From NCBI GenBank assembly GCA_003278735.1, contig QCDO01000001.1, positions 1 through 64,000 of the forward strand: DNA of 64,000 nt, given 5' to 3'. Position 1 is the stretch's first letter; the number at the start of each line of letters is the position of its first letter. The notes below the pieces were generated by a model. That model did not search any database and was not told the DNA's origin. It was given only the letters and a program-made list of their open reading frames with translations. This DNA comes from Prochlorococcus sp. AG-355-J09 (GTDB lineage Bacteria; Cyanobacteriota; Cyanobacteriia; PCC-6307; Cyanobiaceae). This document shows, piece by piece, positions 20,159 through 29,467 of this stretch. The translations under genes were made by a program, and so were the position numbers.

Positions 20159-20328
20159 TTCTCTAAATTGAGAAAAGTTTAAAAAGAAAGTAAAAATTTA
20201 TTATTTGCTTTTATTCATCGTATTAAGAAAGAAGATTTGAAACTATTTACAATGTTTTTTCGCAAAGTGGAAGCACGCTGTAGTAATTTAATAAATATAT
20301 TATGAATCTTTTAATTCTGGAGTTCTGA

Positions 20329-21523
20329 GTGAAAGTTATTGTTCTAGGTGGAGATGGTTTTTGCGGTTGGCCTTGTGCGGTGAATTTAGCAGAGCAAAAG
20401 CATGATGTAATTATTGTCGACAATTTAAGTCGTAGAAAAAATTGATATTGATCTAGAGGTAGAATCTTTAACTCCAATTTCTTCCATAACAGAACGACTT
20501 TCTGCATGGGAAGAGACTGGAGGCAAGCCTATGAGATTTCTTAACATGGATATCTCTAAGCAATATCAAAAATTACTCAATTTGCTCATTGATGAAAAAC
20601 CAGATTCCGTGATCCATTTTGCAGAACAAAGAGCAGCACCATACTCGATGAAATCCAGTTTCACCAAAAGATATACAGTGGATAATAATGTTAATGGCAC
20701 CCACAACCTACTTGCTGCGATAGTAGAGAGTAATTTAGATATTCATGTTGTTCATTTAGGAACAATGGGAGTTTACGGATATGGATCACATAGAGGTGCA
20801 ACAATTCCAGAAGGTTATCTAAAAGTTGAAGTTCCACAACCTGATGGAAGCCGCTTTGAAGAAGAAATATTACACCCTGCAAGCCCAGGTAGTGTCTACC
20901 ATATGACTAAAACTTTAGATCAATTATTATTTCTTTACTACAACAAAAATGATCTTGTAAGGATCACCGATCTACATCAAGGCATTGTTTGGGGAACAAA
21001 TACAGAAGCAACTTTAAAAGATCCTAGATTAACAAACCGATTTGACTATGACGGAGATTATGGAACTGTTTTAAACAGATTTCTAATGCAAGCTGCAATT
21101 GGATATCCATTAAGTGTTCATGGGACAGGAGGGCAAACAAGAGCATTTATACATATAAAAGACTCTGTAAAGTGCGTACAACTTGCTCTTGAAAATCCTC
21201 CAAAATCTGGAGAACGAGTCAAAATCTTTAATCAAATGACTGAGAGTCATCAAGTTGGAGAACTAGCTAAAAAAGTTGCTTCTCTTACTGGAGCTGATAT
21301 CAATTATTTACCAAATCCAAGGAATGAAGCAGTAGAAAATGATCTAATTGTTGATAATAAATGCTTTATAGAATTAGGTTTAAACCCAACTACTCTTGAT
21401 AATGGCTTATTAGAAGAAGTTGTTGAAGTTGCTAAAAAATACTCCAATAGATGTGATCTTAATCGCATACCTTGTGTTTCATCCTGGACAAAAAAACAAG
21501 CTGAGGCTATAAAGACTAATTAA
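20329..21523 (+). pseudogene. sqdB: UDP-sulfoquinovose synthase, interrupted by a +1 frameshift
   Basis: SqdB converts UDP-glucose and sulfite to UDP-sulfoquinovose, the head-group donor for the thylakoid sulfolipid SQDG. Translation from the GTG at 20329 gives MKVIVLGGDGFCGWP, the NAD-binding N-terminus, then reaches TGA at 20443-20445 after 38 codons. The rest of the protein continues in the next frame (IDIDLEVES onward) to the stop at 21523. Removing one A from the A6 run at 20436-20441 restores one reading frame of 397 codons plus stop, close to the family's normal length. The downstream part keeps TMGVYGYG, YHMTK with the catalytic Tyr-Lys, and intact codons throughout, so decay is recent or the extra base is a sequencing error. 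The ATG at 20531 is only an internal Met. sqdX follows after 27 bases. Confidence 0.9.
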
Positions 21524-21550
21524 AATTTGTGAAAAAGTTACCTTAAGAAA

Positions 21551-22684
21551 GTGAAAATTGCATTGTTTACTGAAACTTTTTTACCTAAAGTTGACGGCAT
21601 AGTCACAAGACTGACTAAAACAATTGAATTTTTAATAAAAAATGGTGATGAAGTCATAATTTTTTGTCCAGAGGGGTGTCCAGAATCATATATGGGAGCA
21701 ACTGTAGTGGGAGTTGCTGCAATGCCATTACCCTTATACCCAGAGTTGAAGCTTGGTTTGCCAGGTCCTGCAGTCTCAGAAAAGTTAGAAAAATTTAACC
21801 CAGATTTGATACATGTTGTTAATCCAGCTGTACTTGGCTTAGGTGGCATATGGTTGGCGAAAACTAATAATATTCCTTTAATTGCTAGCTACCATACTCA
21901 TCTTCCGAAATATCTGGAACATTACGGTATGGGTATGCTAGAGCCACTTTTGTGGGAATTACTTAAAGCAGCTCATAATCAAGCCTTGTTAAATTTGTGT
22001 ACTTCTACCGCTATGGTCAATGAATTACAAGATAAAGGTATTCAAAGAACTGCTCTTTGGCAAAGAGGAGTAGATACTTACAGTTTCAGACCAGATTTAA
22101 GAAGTGAGAAAATGAGAGATAAATTATTTGGAGAATATAAAGATGCTAATTATTTATTGATTTATGTAGGAAGATTATCAGCAGAAAAACAAATTGAGAG
22201 AATTAAACCAGTCTTAGAAAGTATCCCTAATGCTTGTCTAGCGCTTGTAGGTGACGGACCGTATAGAAACCAACTTGAAAAAATCTTCGAAAATACCAAG
22301 ACTAATTTCATAGGATATTTATCTGGTGATGAACTTGCTAGCGCCTATGCCTCTGGAGATATATTTTTATTTCCCTCTAGTACAGAAACACTTGGTTTGG
22401 TTTTACTAGAAGCAATGGCCGCAGGATGTCCAGTTATCGGAGCCAATAAGGGGGGGATTCCAGATATAATTAGCGATGGGATTAATGGTTGTTTATATGA
22501 TCCAGATGAAAAAGATAATGGGGTACAAAGTTTGATTGAAGCAACAAAAAAAATTCTAGAGAATGAAGATAAAAGAGAAATAATGAGAAAAGAGGCACGA
22601 AAAGAAGCAGAAAAATGGAATTGGAATCAAGCAACGTTACAACTGCAAAATTATTATTCAGATACGCTCAAAGAAATAGATTAA
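21551..22684 (+). CDS. sqdX: Sulfolipid synthase, SqdX-type glycosyltransferase
   Basis: Transfers sulfoquinovose from UDP-sulfoquinovose to diacylglycerol, completing SQDG. It is a GT-B family 4 protein of 377 aa. The N-terminal domain opens with MKIALFTETFLPKVDGIV and has the HVVNPAVLG and SYHTHLP loops. The C-terminal nucleotide-binding domain has YVGRLSAEKQI, LVGDGPYR and PSSTETLGLVLLEAMAAGCP with the E-x7-E pair. The start is a GTG; no earlier start fits the family N-terminus. It sits 27 bases behind sqdB, its metabolic partner, on the same strand, so loss of SqdB by the upstream frameshift would leave this enzyme without donor. Confidence 0.93.
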   Translation: MKIALFTETFLPKVDGIVTRLTKTIEFLIKNGDEVIIFCPEGCPESYMGATVVGVAAMPLPLYPELKLGLPGPAVSEKLEKFNPDLIHVVNPAVLGLGGIWLAKTNNIPLIASYHTHLPKYLEHYGMGMLEPLLWELLKAAHNQALLNLCTSTAMVNELQDKGIQRTALWQRGVDTYSFRPDLRSEKMRDKLFGEYKDANYLLIYVGRLSAEKQIERIKPVLESIPNACLALVGDGPYRNQLEKIFENTKTNFIGYLSGDELASAYASGDIFLFPSSTETLGLVLLEAMAAGCPVIGANKGGIPDIISDGINGCLYDPDEKDNGVQSLIEATKKILENEDKREIMRKEARKEAEKWNWNQATLQLQNYYSDTLKEID

Positions 22685-22698
22685 ATTTGATCTAAATT

Positions 22699-22947
22699 TT
22701 ATGCTACGTGTGGGGGCGTAGGATTACTATATGAACTTAAAGGAAGTATTAGAGTAGCTATATTTTGATTCTTTTCAGGCCTTTTTTTCTTTGAGAATTT
22801 TTTACCAAAAGGTACTCTTATGACATTAGTCCCCTCTATGGAACAAATATTTGAGTTATCTCCAGAAAAATTATTTACAAAATTTGGTAAGTTGACGTTT
22901 TTAATTGGCAATTGCTTAACGTTACCAGATTTAAAATCCTTGGTCAT
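22699..22947 (-). CDS. Small hypothetical protein, 82 aa
   Basis: I do not recognise this protein. It occupies most of the 392-base stretch between sqdX and gcvP. The sequence is basic in the middle (KKFSKKKRPEK) and ends in a Pro/Thr/Ser-rich tail (NPTPPHVA), with no membrane helix. Residues ahead of the Met could extend it in frame, so the true start is uncertain. A competing plus-strand frame (22820-23002, 60 aa) overlaps it. The minus frame has a less biased composition and reads more like a protein, but neither has a clear ribosome-binding site. It is offered as a possible small gene only. Conservation in related genomes would decide. Confidence 0.4.
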   Translation of the reverse strand: MTKDFKSGNVKQLPIKNVNLPNFVNNFSGDNSNICSIEGTNVIRVPFGKKFSKKKRPEKNQNIATLILPLSSYSNPTPPHVA

Positions 22948-23058
22948 AGCTTCAAATACCCCAAAAAATTTGATGCTCGAATATTTTAATAAAAAAATTT
23001 AAAAAATTTCTATAAGAAAATATTAAATTTTTATTCACATTGATAATAACTAAATAAA

Positions 23059-23079
23059 TAAAGGGATGCTAGTCCTTTA
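23059..23079 (-). terminator. Candidate terminator of the gcv unit
   Basis: On the minus strand, beginning exactly at the gcvP stop codon, TAAAGG pairs with CCTTTA around a 9-base loop and is followed by TTTATTTAG. A 6-bp stem with two G-C pairs and a T-rich tail is a reasonable, if modest, intrinsic terminator for the four-gene unit that ends with gcvP. Confidence 0.4.
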
Positions 23080-25986
23080 AGCACATTTTTTTTCTTCTAA
23101 AGTCTCATCTTGATTTATATTGCAAGAACAAATTAAATTTCGATCGCCATATGCATTATTGATCCTAGAAACTGAAGACCAAAACTTAATAGTTGTTGGA
23201 GTTTTATAAGGGAAAGAAGCCTTTTCTTTTGAATAAGGATATTGCCAATTATCAGCAATTAACTCTTTCATCGTATGGGGAGCATTGATTATTACATTAT
23301 TATTTTTTAATTCATGATTATTTTCTATTTCACTGATTTCTTCTCCAATCAATAGCATAGCCTCACAAAATCTATCTACTTCTGCCAAACTTTCACTTTC
23401 AGTAGGCTCAATCATTATGGTTTCTGGAACAGGCCAACTAATAGTTGGGGCATGAAAACTATAATCAATTAATCGTTTAGCTAAATCATTGACACTCAAT
23501 CCTGTTTTGGATTTTAAATCTCTAAAATCTAAAATACATTCATGTGCGACAAAATTATTTTTTCCTTTATAGAGAATCTTGAATTTATGTTTTAAGGAAT
23601 GCGCAATATAATTTGCAGATAAAATTGCCTGCGAAGTTGCTTTCCTTAAACCACTAAGACCTGCCATTTTTATATACATCCAACTTATTGGAAGAATACT
23701 TGCACTCCCATGCTTAGCAGAAGATACAAAATTAAAACTATTAGATAAATTATTATCCATTAAAGAATGAGTAGGAAGGTATGGGCTTAAAGTTTCTGAT
23801 GCAGCAACTGGACCTACTCCTGGACCACCACCTCCATGTGGAATGCAGAATGTTTTATGTAAATTCAAATGACAAACATCAACACCATAGTTTCCAGGTT
23901 TGCATAATCCAACCTGAGCGTTCAAATTTGCTCCATCTAAATAGACAAATCCTCCCACAGAATGAATTAAATCACATATCTTTCTGATTTGTAATTCAAA
24001 AACTCCATGAGTAGAGGGATAAGTCAACATAAGAGCCCCTATTTGGTTATCAAATTTCTTGACCTTGATTGACAAATCTTGATAATCAATATTTCCTTCG
24101 TCATCACATTCAACAGTTAACACGTCAAAACCTGCCATAACTGCACTAGCAGGATTTGTTCCATGAGCACTTTTTGGAATTAAACATTTTTTTCTTAACA
24201 GTTCGCCTTTTGATTCAAAATAAGAATTGATTGCCAATAAACCTGCAAACTCTCCTTGAGAGCCTGCATTTGGTTGAAAAGAAACTGATTTTAAACCAAC
24301 AATCTCACTTATCCATTTTTCTAGGTCAGATATAATTTTTGAATAGCCTCTAGTTTGATCTGGTGGGGAAAAAGGATGCATGGAAGATAAATTAGCCCAA
24401 GAGACTGGATTTAACTCTGCTGCAGAATTTAACTTCATGGTACAGCTTCCCAATGGCATCATCCCATCTACCAACGAAAAATCTTTTTCTGCAAGTCGAA
24501 ATATATATCTCATTAATTCAGTTTCACTTTGATAATTTGTAAATATATCTTGCTGCATCCAAGCACTGGATCTCAAAGCTAAACTTTCAAGATGAAATTC
24601 TTTATCAAATTTTATATGCTCTAAATCTTTTGCTTTTTCTATAAGGTTTGCTATGAGAGTCAAAATATCTTTTATTTCTTTTTCATTACTAAGCTCATCT
24701 AAAGAGATCCCAAAGCCAGTTGAATTTTCAATAGTTGATCCCAACGGCAAAATTCTTAAGTTATAGCCATTTTTTAAAGCTTCATTATGAATCCTCTGGG
24801 AGTGCTCAGAATAAACATCAACACTATCAAATCTAATCCCATCAGGAATATCAAAACCTAAAGCAGCTAAACTTGATTCTAAATTTATTCTCAACTCTAC
24901 TAATCTCTTAGCAATTTGCGTTAATCCAGAGGGTCCATGATAAATAGCATAAAAAGAAGAAATTATGGCTAACAAAGATTGAGCAGTACAAATATTACTA
25001 GTGGCCTTTTCCCTTCTAATATGTTGCTCTCTTGTTTGCAATGCTAGTCTTAGAGACTTTTCTCCATTTTTAGATAAAGTTTGCCCAACAATTCTTCCGG
25101 GTACCAGCCTTTTATATTTTTCGCTACAAGCAAAATATGCTGCATGGGGGCCACCAAAACCCATTGGAACACCAAATCTTTGCATACTTCCCACTGCTAC
25201 ATCAACACCAAATTCAGAAATTGGTTTAATCAAAACTTGTGCTAGTGGATCAATACATGCCGTAACAATAATTTCTGATCTATGTGCTTGGGATATTAAA
25301 AATGTGGGATCATATAATTCCCCATTTTTGCCAGGTAATTGCAACAACATTCCAAAAACATCATCATGATTAGAAAGGTTGCTTTGAGTAAAGCGTTTTA
25401 AGGATATTCCCAAAGGTTTTGCTCTGGTTTGTAGAACATTAAAAGTATGATCAAAAACATTTGATTCCACTAAGTACACTTTTGAAGATTTATTTTTTCT
25501 TGCGGAAAAACTCATGGCCATTGCTTCTGCAGCAGCAGTACCCTCATCCAACAAAGATGCATTGGCGACAGGGAATCCTGTTAGTTCACAAACAATAGTC
25601 TGAAAATTAAATAGAGCTTCTAATCTTCCTTGTGCAATTTCTGCTTGATATGGAGTATAAGACGTGTACCATCTTGGATTTTCAAAAACATGTCTTTGGA
25701 TTACTTTAGGCATGTGATTGGCATAATAACCAAGGCCTATAAGTGATCTAATTTTAGTATTTTTATTCGCAATCTCTTCTAATTCATTTAAAGCCTCAAT
25801 TTCTGAACAACCTTGGGGCAATATTTCTGAAGATTTATCTTTAATCTGAATATCTTCAGGAATAACTTGATTTATAAATTGATCAATATTATTAAAACCA
25901 AGCTTGTTCAGCATAATTTTTTCATCATTATCTCCTAACCCAAGATGCCTATCTATAAACAAATCAGACCCAAATTTGGATGTCAT
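23077..25986 (-). CDS. gcvP: Glycine dehydrogenase (P-protein of glycine cleavage)
   Basis: PLP enzyme that decarboxylates glycine and passes the aminomethyl group to the lipoyl arm of GcvH; in cyanobacteria the system also clears photorespiratory glycine. At 969 aa it is the single-chain, tandem form. The N-terminal half opens with DRHLGLGDNDE and the C-terminal half contains LGSCTMKLN and the PLP Lys711 in LNLHKTFCIPHGGGGPG, a glycine-rich loop typical of the family. gcvH lies 45 bases upstream on the same strand, so the two are a unit, while gcvT is 18 kb away. Confidence 0.97.
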   Translation of the reverse strand: MTSKFGSDLFIDRHLGLGDNDEKIMLNKLGFNNIDQFINQVIPEDIQIKDKSSEILPQGCSEIEALNELEEIANKNTKIRSLIGLGYYANHMPKVIQRHVFENPRWYTSYTPYQAEIAQGRLEALFNFQTIVCELTGFPVANASLLDEGTAAAEAMAMSFSARKNKSSKVYLVESNVFDHTFNVLQTRAKPLGISLKRFTQSNLSNHDDVFGMLLQLPGKNGELYDPTFLISQAHRSEIIVTACIDPLAQVLIKPISEFGVDVAVGSMQRFGVPMGFGGPHAAYFACSEKYKRLVPGRIVGQTLSKNGEKSLRLALQTREQHIRREKATSNICTAQSLLAIISSFYAIYHGPSGLTQIAKRLVELRINLESSLAALGFDIPDGIRFDSVDVYSEHSQRIHNEALKNGYNLRILPLGSTIENSTGFGISLDELSNEKEIKDILTLIANLIEKAKDLEHIKFDKEFHLESLALRSSAWMQQDIFTNYQSETELMRYIFRLAEKDFSLVDGMMPLGSCTMKLNSAAELNPVSWANLSSMHPFSPPDQTRGYSKIISDLEKWISEIVGLKSVSFQPNAGSQGEFAGLLAINSYFESKGELLRKKCLIPKSAHGTNPASAVMAGFDVLTVECDDEGNIDYQDLSIKVKKFDNQIGALMLTYPSTHGVFELQIRKICDLIHSVGGFVYLDGANLNAQVGLCKPGNYGVDVCHLNLHKTFCIPHGGGGPGVGPVAASETLSPYLPTHSLMDNNLSNSFNFVSSAKHGSASILPISWMYIKMAGLSGLRKATSQAILSANYIAHSLKHKFKILYKGKNNFVAHECILDFRDLKSKTGLSVNDLAKRLIDYSFHAPTISWPVPETIMIEPTESESLAEVDRFCEAMLLIGEEISEIENNHELKNNNVIINAPHTMKELIADNWQYPYSKEKASFPYKTPTTIKFWSSVSRINNAYGDRNLICSCNINQDETLEEKKCA

Positions 25987-26031
25987 ATTAAAATATTTTT
26001 CTTTAAAATAGCTCTTTTTAAAAAGTTTGCC

Positions 26032-26421
26032 TTATTTTGGTACAACCTTTGATTGATATTCCTCAGAAGTCATCAAATCAGCAATTGATGCTTTTGATTC
26101 TGGTTTCAAAATGACTAACCAACCGTCTCCAATCGAATCATTCTGTAAAAGCTCAGGGTTCTCAATAACACTTTCATTTACAGATACTATTTCCCCTGAA
26201 AAAGGCAGATAGACTTCCTCAACGGCCTTAACAGATTCTATTGTTCCAAAAGTCTCGCCTTTCTCTAAAGTCGCTCCTTCATCAGCTAATTCAACAAAAA
26301 CAATATCTCCTAATTGATCTATAGCGAATTCACTAACTCCAATTTTTAATAATCCATTTTCTTCCAAGACATATTCATGAGTATCAGCATAGTTGAGGTT
26401 GTCTGGAAACTTATAAGACAT
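26032..26421 (-). CDS. gcvH: Glycine cleavage system H protein
   Basis: Carries the lipoyl arm that shuttles the aminomethyl intermediate between the P, T and L proteins. It is 129 aa, the usual size, with the lipoylation Lys65 in GTIESVKAVEEVYLP, the GDIVFVELADEG strand before it and NDSIGDGWLV near the C-terminus. Its ATG is 2 bases after the stop of the PLP-lyase gene, and gcvP follows after 45 bases, indicating one transcript. Confidence 0.97.
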   Translation of the reverse strand: MSYKFPDNLNYADTHEYVLEENGLLKIGVSEFAIDQLGDIVFVELADEGATLEKGETFGTIESVKAVEEVYLPFSGEIVSVNESVIENPELLQNDSIGDGWLVILKPESKASIADLMTSEEYQSKVVPK

Positions 26422-26423
26422 GA

Positions 26424-27716
26424 TTAAGTGGATAAAGGAAGTAGAGAATCCTTTGAAATTAATTTTTCCTCTAATAGTTCAGATAATAATCGAATTAATG
26501 CAATTTTGATGTGAGCTATGTGAGAACCACCTTGAATAAAAATATTGTAAGGATCTCTTAGAGGAGCATCAGCAGAAAATTCACTTGTACTACCTTCAAT
26601 AAAGGTGCCTCCTGCCATTAATAATTTTGAATCATATCCATCCATTGATGATGGAACAACATTCAGAAAAGAATCTACTGGTGAAGAATTTTGAAAAGAT
26701 TGACAAACTTTTTGTACCAAATCAGAATTATTCAATCTTACTGACTGAATAACATCAGATCTATAAGTTGCTGGCTCTGGTAAAACCTTAAATCCCAAAT
26801 TTTTAAAGACTGCTGCAACCATATCAGCCCCTTTTAGTGATTCGTGAACAATTTGTGGTGCTAAAAACAAACCCTGCAAAATTAATCTTCCTAGTCCAAA
26901 ATTTATTCCTGCAGAAGAGCCAATGCCTGGTGAGGTTAATCTAGAACATGCCATCTCAACCAACTCTGCATCTCCTGCAACGTACCCACCAGTAGGAACT
27001 ATTGTTCCTCCCAAATTTTTAATTAATGATCCAGCAATTATATTTGCCCCTTTAGAAATTGGTTCACTATCTTCAACAAGCTCCCCGTAACAGTTATCAA
27101 CAAAACATATACAGTTAGGATCAAGAGAATGAATAAGACTACAAATTTTCTCTATCTGATGATTCGTAAGAGACTTTCTCCAACTATATCCACAACTTTT
27201 TTGTATGAATACTAATTTGAATGAATTTTCTTTAAAAAACTGAACAATATTTTCTTCAAAAGAATCATTATTCTCGCAGATATTTACTTGCTTATATTCA
27301 ATTTCAAAATCTTTAAGTGATCCTTTTCCTCCTCCCCTTATTCCTATGACTTCTTCCAAAGTATCATATGGTTGTCCTGTGAGAGATAACATTACATCTC
27401 CAGGTCGAAGAATTCCAAATAAGACCGAACTTATTGCATGGGTTCCACTTACAAATTGCATCCTCACAGCAGCCTTTTCAGCAAGAAAAAATCTTGCAAA
27501 AACCGCGTCAATCTTTTCTCTAGATATATCATCGTGACCACTACCTGAAGATTGATTGAAATGACTAGTGGAAACTTTTTCTTCCTTAAAAATTGTCAAA
27601 ATATTTTCTAATTTCTGGAAAACCTGATTGGACCTTTCTTGGAAAACTTTACTTAAACTCTCTTCGACAGAAAAAACAACGTTTTCAGCCAGTTTTAAGT
27701 TATTGTCAAGAGTCAT
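26424..27716 (-). CDS. Methionine gamma-lyase family PLP protein ('aluminium resistance' type)
   Basis: Belongs to the Met_gamma_lyase/aluminium-resistance group of fold-type I PLP enzymes, distinct from the classical Cys/Met metabolism family. Features are QSSGSGHDD near 55-63, FVSGTHAISSVLFG near 88-101, Asp207 in CFVDNCYGE, which should contact the PLP ring nitrogen, and Lys233 in GSLIKNLGGT as the Schiff-base lysine. It has 430 aa. The substrate is not established for cyanobacterial members; carbon-sulfur lyase activity is assumed from the family. It lies between the HTH-like gene (18 bases upstream) and gcvH (2 bases downstream), so a link to serine, glycine or sulfur amino acids is possible (inference). 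Confidence 0.85.
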   Translation of the reverse strand: MTLDNNLKLAENVVFSVEESLSKVFQERSNQVFQKLENILTIFKEEKVSTSHFNQSSGSGHDDISREKIDAVFARFFLAEKAAVRMQFVSGTHAISSVLFGILRPGDVMLSLTGQPYDTLEEVIGIRGGGKGSLKDFEIEYKQVNICENNDSFEENIVQFFKENSFKLVFIQKSCGYSWRKSLTNHQIEKICSLIHSLDPNCICFVDNCYGELVEDSEPISKGANIIAGSLIKNLGGTIVPTGGYVAGDAELVEMACSRLTSPGIGSSAGINFGLGRLILQGLFLAPQIVHESLKGADMVAAVFKNLGFKVLPEPATYRSDVIQSVRLNNSDLVQKVCQSFQNSSPVDSFLNVVPSSMDGYDSKLLMAGGTFIEGSTSEFSADAPLRDPYNIFIQGGSHIAHIKIALIRLLSELLEEKLISKDSLLPLST

Positions 27717-27734
27717 TTATTATGAAAATTAATG

Positions 27735-28433
27735 TTATTTTTCAGAAGCTAAATTTCTTAATTCTGCAAGGAAAGCATTAGGTCCCCTGCCCTGAAAATA
27801 AGAAAGTTTTTTTGAAGCCTCATATAAATCAAGAAGTTCTCCATCTAATTCTTCTGCCGTATAATCTCTAATTCCTGCAATTACCTCAGCAAAACGTTCT
27901 CTACGGGCAGATTTATTGACAGCATAGGCTTCCATCACCTGCATTTTACATGATCTCCAAGCCTTATTCTGACAAAAATGTACTGAAAGAGCATCACTTA
28001 AAGCAGAAGCTTCTTCATCTTCTATGTACCAGTCGAAAGATGAAGGTAGAGGTTTTAATCCTGAAAATATCTCGAATAACTCCCCGGCCGATAATGGTTT
28101 ACCAGAATCATTTTTTAGGGGTACTGCTGACTCTTCCAAAGATTTCCATAGCTCTGGGTAATCACTATCAAAACGATCCCTGATTTTTTCTATACCTTGA
28201 TCAAGAATCGTATTAACTTGAGCCAAAGCAAGAAAAACTTCAGGACCTGGGGAAGATAACTTACCGTTCCTAAGATTAGAAATTTGCGAATTATGAACTT
28301 TACCTAAATCAAGAACTTCAGAAAGTAATGGCAATACTCTGTGAGACCATCCATTTCTTTCATGCCAGAGGTGTATCAAATGAGCCATAGCCCTTCGACC
28401 TCTAGATAATTTATCGCGATATCCGAGACTCAC
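27735..28433 (-). CDS. HTH-like conserved protein, 232 aa, function unknown
   Basis: I recognise no named family. Residues 45-75 (VHNSQISNLRNGKL then PGPEVFLALAQVN) resemble the recognition and following helices of an XRE/Cro-type helix-turn-helix, so DNA binding is possible. The protein is highly charged and helical, with a C-terminal helical half (RRERFAEVIAGI, ELLDLYEASKKL) and no membrane segment. It starts at a GTG at 28433 and heads a minus-strand unit with the PLP-lyase, gcvH and gcvP genes. The start faces the desC gene across 75 bases of very AT-rich DNA, where both promoters must lie. It could be a regulator of its own unit, but this is inference. Confidence 0.7.
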   Translation of the reverse strand: MSLGYRDKLSRGRRAMAHLIHLWHERNGWSHRVLPLLSEVLDLGKVHNSQISNLRNGKLSSPGPEVFLALAQVNTILDQGIEKIRDRFDSDYPELWKSLEESAVPLKNDSGKPLSAGELFEIFSGLKPLPSSFDWYIEDEEASALSDALSVHFCQNKAWRSCKMQVMEAYAVNKSARRERFAEVIAGIRDYTAEELDGELLDLYEASKKLSYFQGRGPNAFLAELRNLASEK

Positions 28434-28508
28434 AAATAATTAAACTTATCAATAGTATAGTATGATAATATTACATATCGGTAATTTTGAAAATAGTATT
28501 TCAATATC
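28434..28508. promoter_or_regulatory. Divergent promoter region for the gcv unit and desC
   Basis: The 75 bases between two divergent starts contain several -10-like hexamers on both strands (TATAGT, TATGATAAT on plus; TATCAT, TATACT on minus). A near-palindrome GTA-N9-TAC lies at 28460-28474, one base longer than the NtcA consensus spacing. The region must hold start sites for both genes, but I cannot place them exactly. Confidence 0.35.
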
Positions 28509-29447
28509 ATGAATTCAGTAATTTTCCAAAAAACAGCAAAATTAAAAAAACCTGTTCCAGCTGAAAAAGTTGTAGAACTCTCAGAAAAATTACTGGAACC
28601 TTCCAGGCATTCAAAAAGATATCCTCCAAGGCTACATAAAACGTGGGGAACAATAGTTTTTATGGTTACAATACATATTCTTTCTCTTGTAGCTATACAA
28701 CCAAAATTTTGGAGTCTCCCTACAGTCACTTCATTGTTATTTTTTTACTGGGTAACTGCTTGTTTAGGAGTCACCCTTGGATATCACAGATTGTTATCAC
28801 ACAGATCGTTCGTTGTACCAATATGGTTAGAAAGATTTTTTGCTACTTGTGGAGCCATAAGTTGCCAGCATGGGCCAATTGATTGGGTAGGTTTACATAG
28901 GCATCACCACTCTTTTTCAGATACTGAAGTAGATCATCACAATAGCAAAAAAGGGTTTTGGTGGAGTCATATGGGTTGGATGTTTAAAGACGTAGAAGCA
29001 CTAAAAGCTGTTCCCAAACTAAGTGCAGATTTAATCAAGGATCCATACTATAGATTTTTAAATAAATATTTTTTATTCTTACAAATTCCTATTGGACTTT
29101 CTTTGTACGCAATAGGTCAAAAATTAGGAGTTGGAGGCTGGGCTCTAGTCCTTTGGGGAATTCCATTAAGGCTTGTGGTTGTTTATCACATAACTTGGCT
29201 AGTCAACTCCGCGACGCATTGTTGGGGTAAAGCACCATTTGAAAGTGGTGATTCATCTAAAAACAATGCTTGGGTTGCTGCATTAACTTTTGGAGAAGGT
29301 TGGCATAATAATCATCATGCATTTCCCAATTCGGCAAAACAAGGATTATTTAGAGGTCAGATAGATATAACATGGGAACATATTAAGATTCTTGCGAAAT
29401 TTGGTCTTGCAAAAAAAGTAAAGTTACCCTCTAGGTCTTATTATTAA
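28509..29447 (+). CDS. desC: Acyl-lipid delta-9 type fatty acid desaturase
   Basis: Introduces the first double bond into acyl chains of membrane glycerolipids, using ferredoxin as electron donor in cyanobacteria. The three histidine boxes that bind the di-iron centre are HRLLSH at 93-98, HRHHH at 130-134 and HNNHH at 266-270, the spacing of the DesC/stearoyl-CoA desaturase group. Hydrophobic helices flank them at about 47-64, 74-90, 185-203 and 211-232. Length is 312 aa. A soluble N-terminal stretch of about 40 residues precedes the first helix. Regiospecificity is inferred from the family. rplI follows after 20 bases. Confidence 0.92.
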   Translation: MNSVIFQKTAKLKKPVPAEKVVELSEKLLEPSRHSKRYPPRLHKTWGTIVFMVTIHILSLVAIQPKFWSLPTVTSLLFFYWVTACLGVTLGYHRLLSHRSFVVPIWLERFFATCGAISCQHGPIDWVGLHRHHHSFSDTEVDHHNSKKGFWWSHMGWMFKDVEALKAVPKLSADLIKDPYYRFLNKYFLFLQIPIGLSLYAIGQKLGVGGWALVLWGIPLRLVVVYHITWLVNSATHCWGKAPFESGDSSKNNAWVAALTFGEGWHNNHHAFPNSAKQGLFRGQIDITWEHIKILAKFGLAKKVKLPSRSYY

Positions 29448-29467
29448 CTATATTGTTTAATATTTTC

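Noticed and set aside
20159-20174. Terminator after thiG (TTCTC with GAGAA)
   Set aside because: Only a 5-bp stem and no following T run, so too weak to list.
20531-21523. A 330-aa SqdB starting at the ATG at 20531
   Set aside because: This Met is internal: the NAD-binding N-terminus is found upstream from the GTG at 20329 in another frame, so the shorter protein would lack the cofactor site.
28460-28474. NtcA-binding site between the HTH-like gene and desC
   Set aside because: The half-sites GTA and TAC are separated by 9 bases instead of 8, so the call does not meet the consensus.
28430-28729. 99-aa minus-strand frame overlapping desC and the promoter region
   Set aside because: It overlaps the start of a well-supported desaturase and resembles no protein; it is a chance frame.
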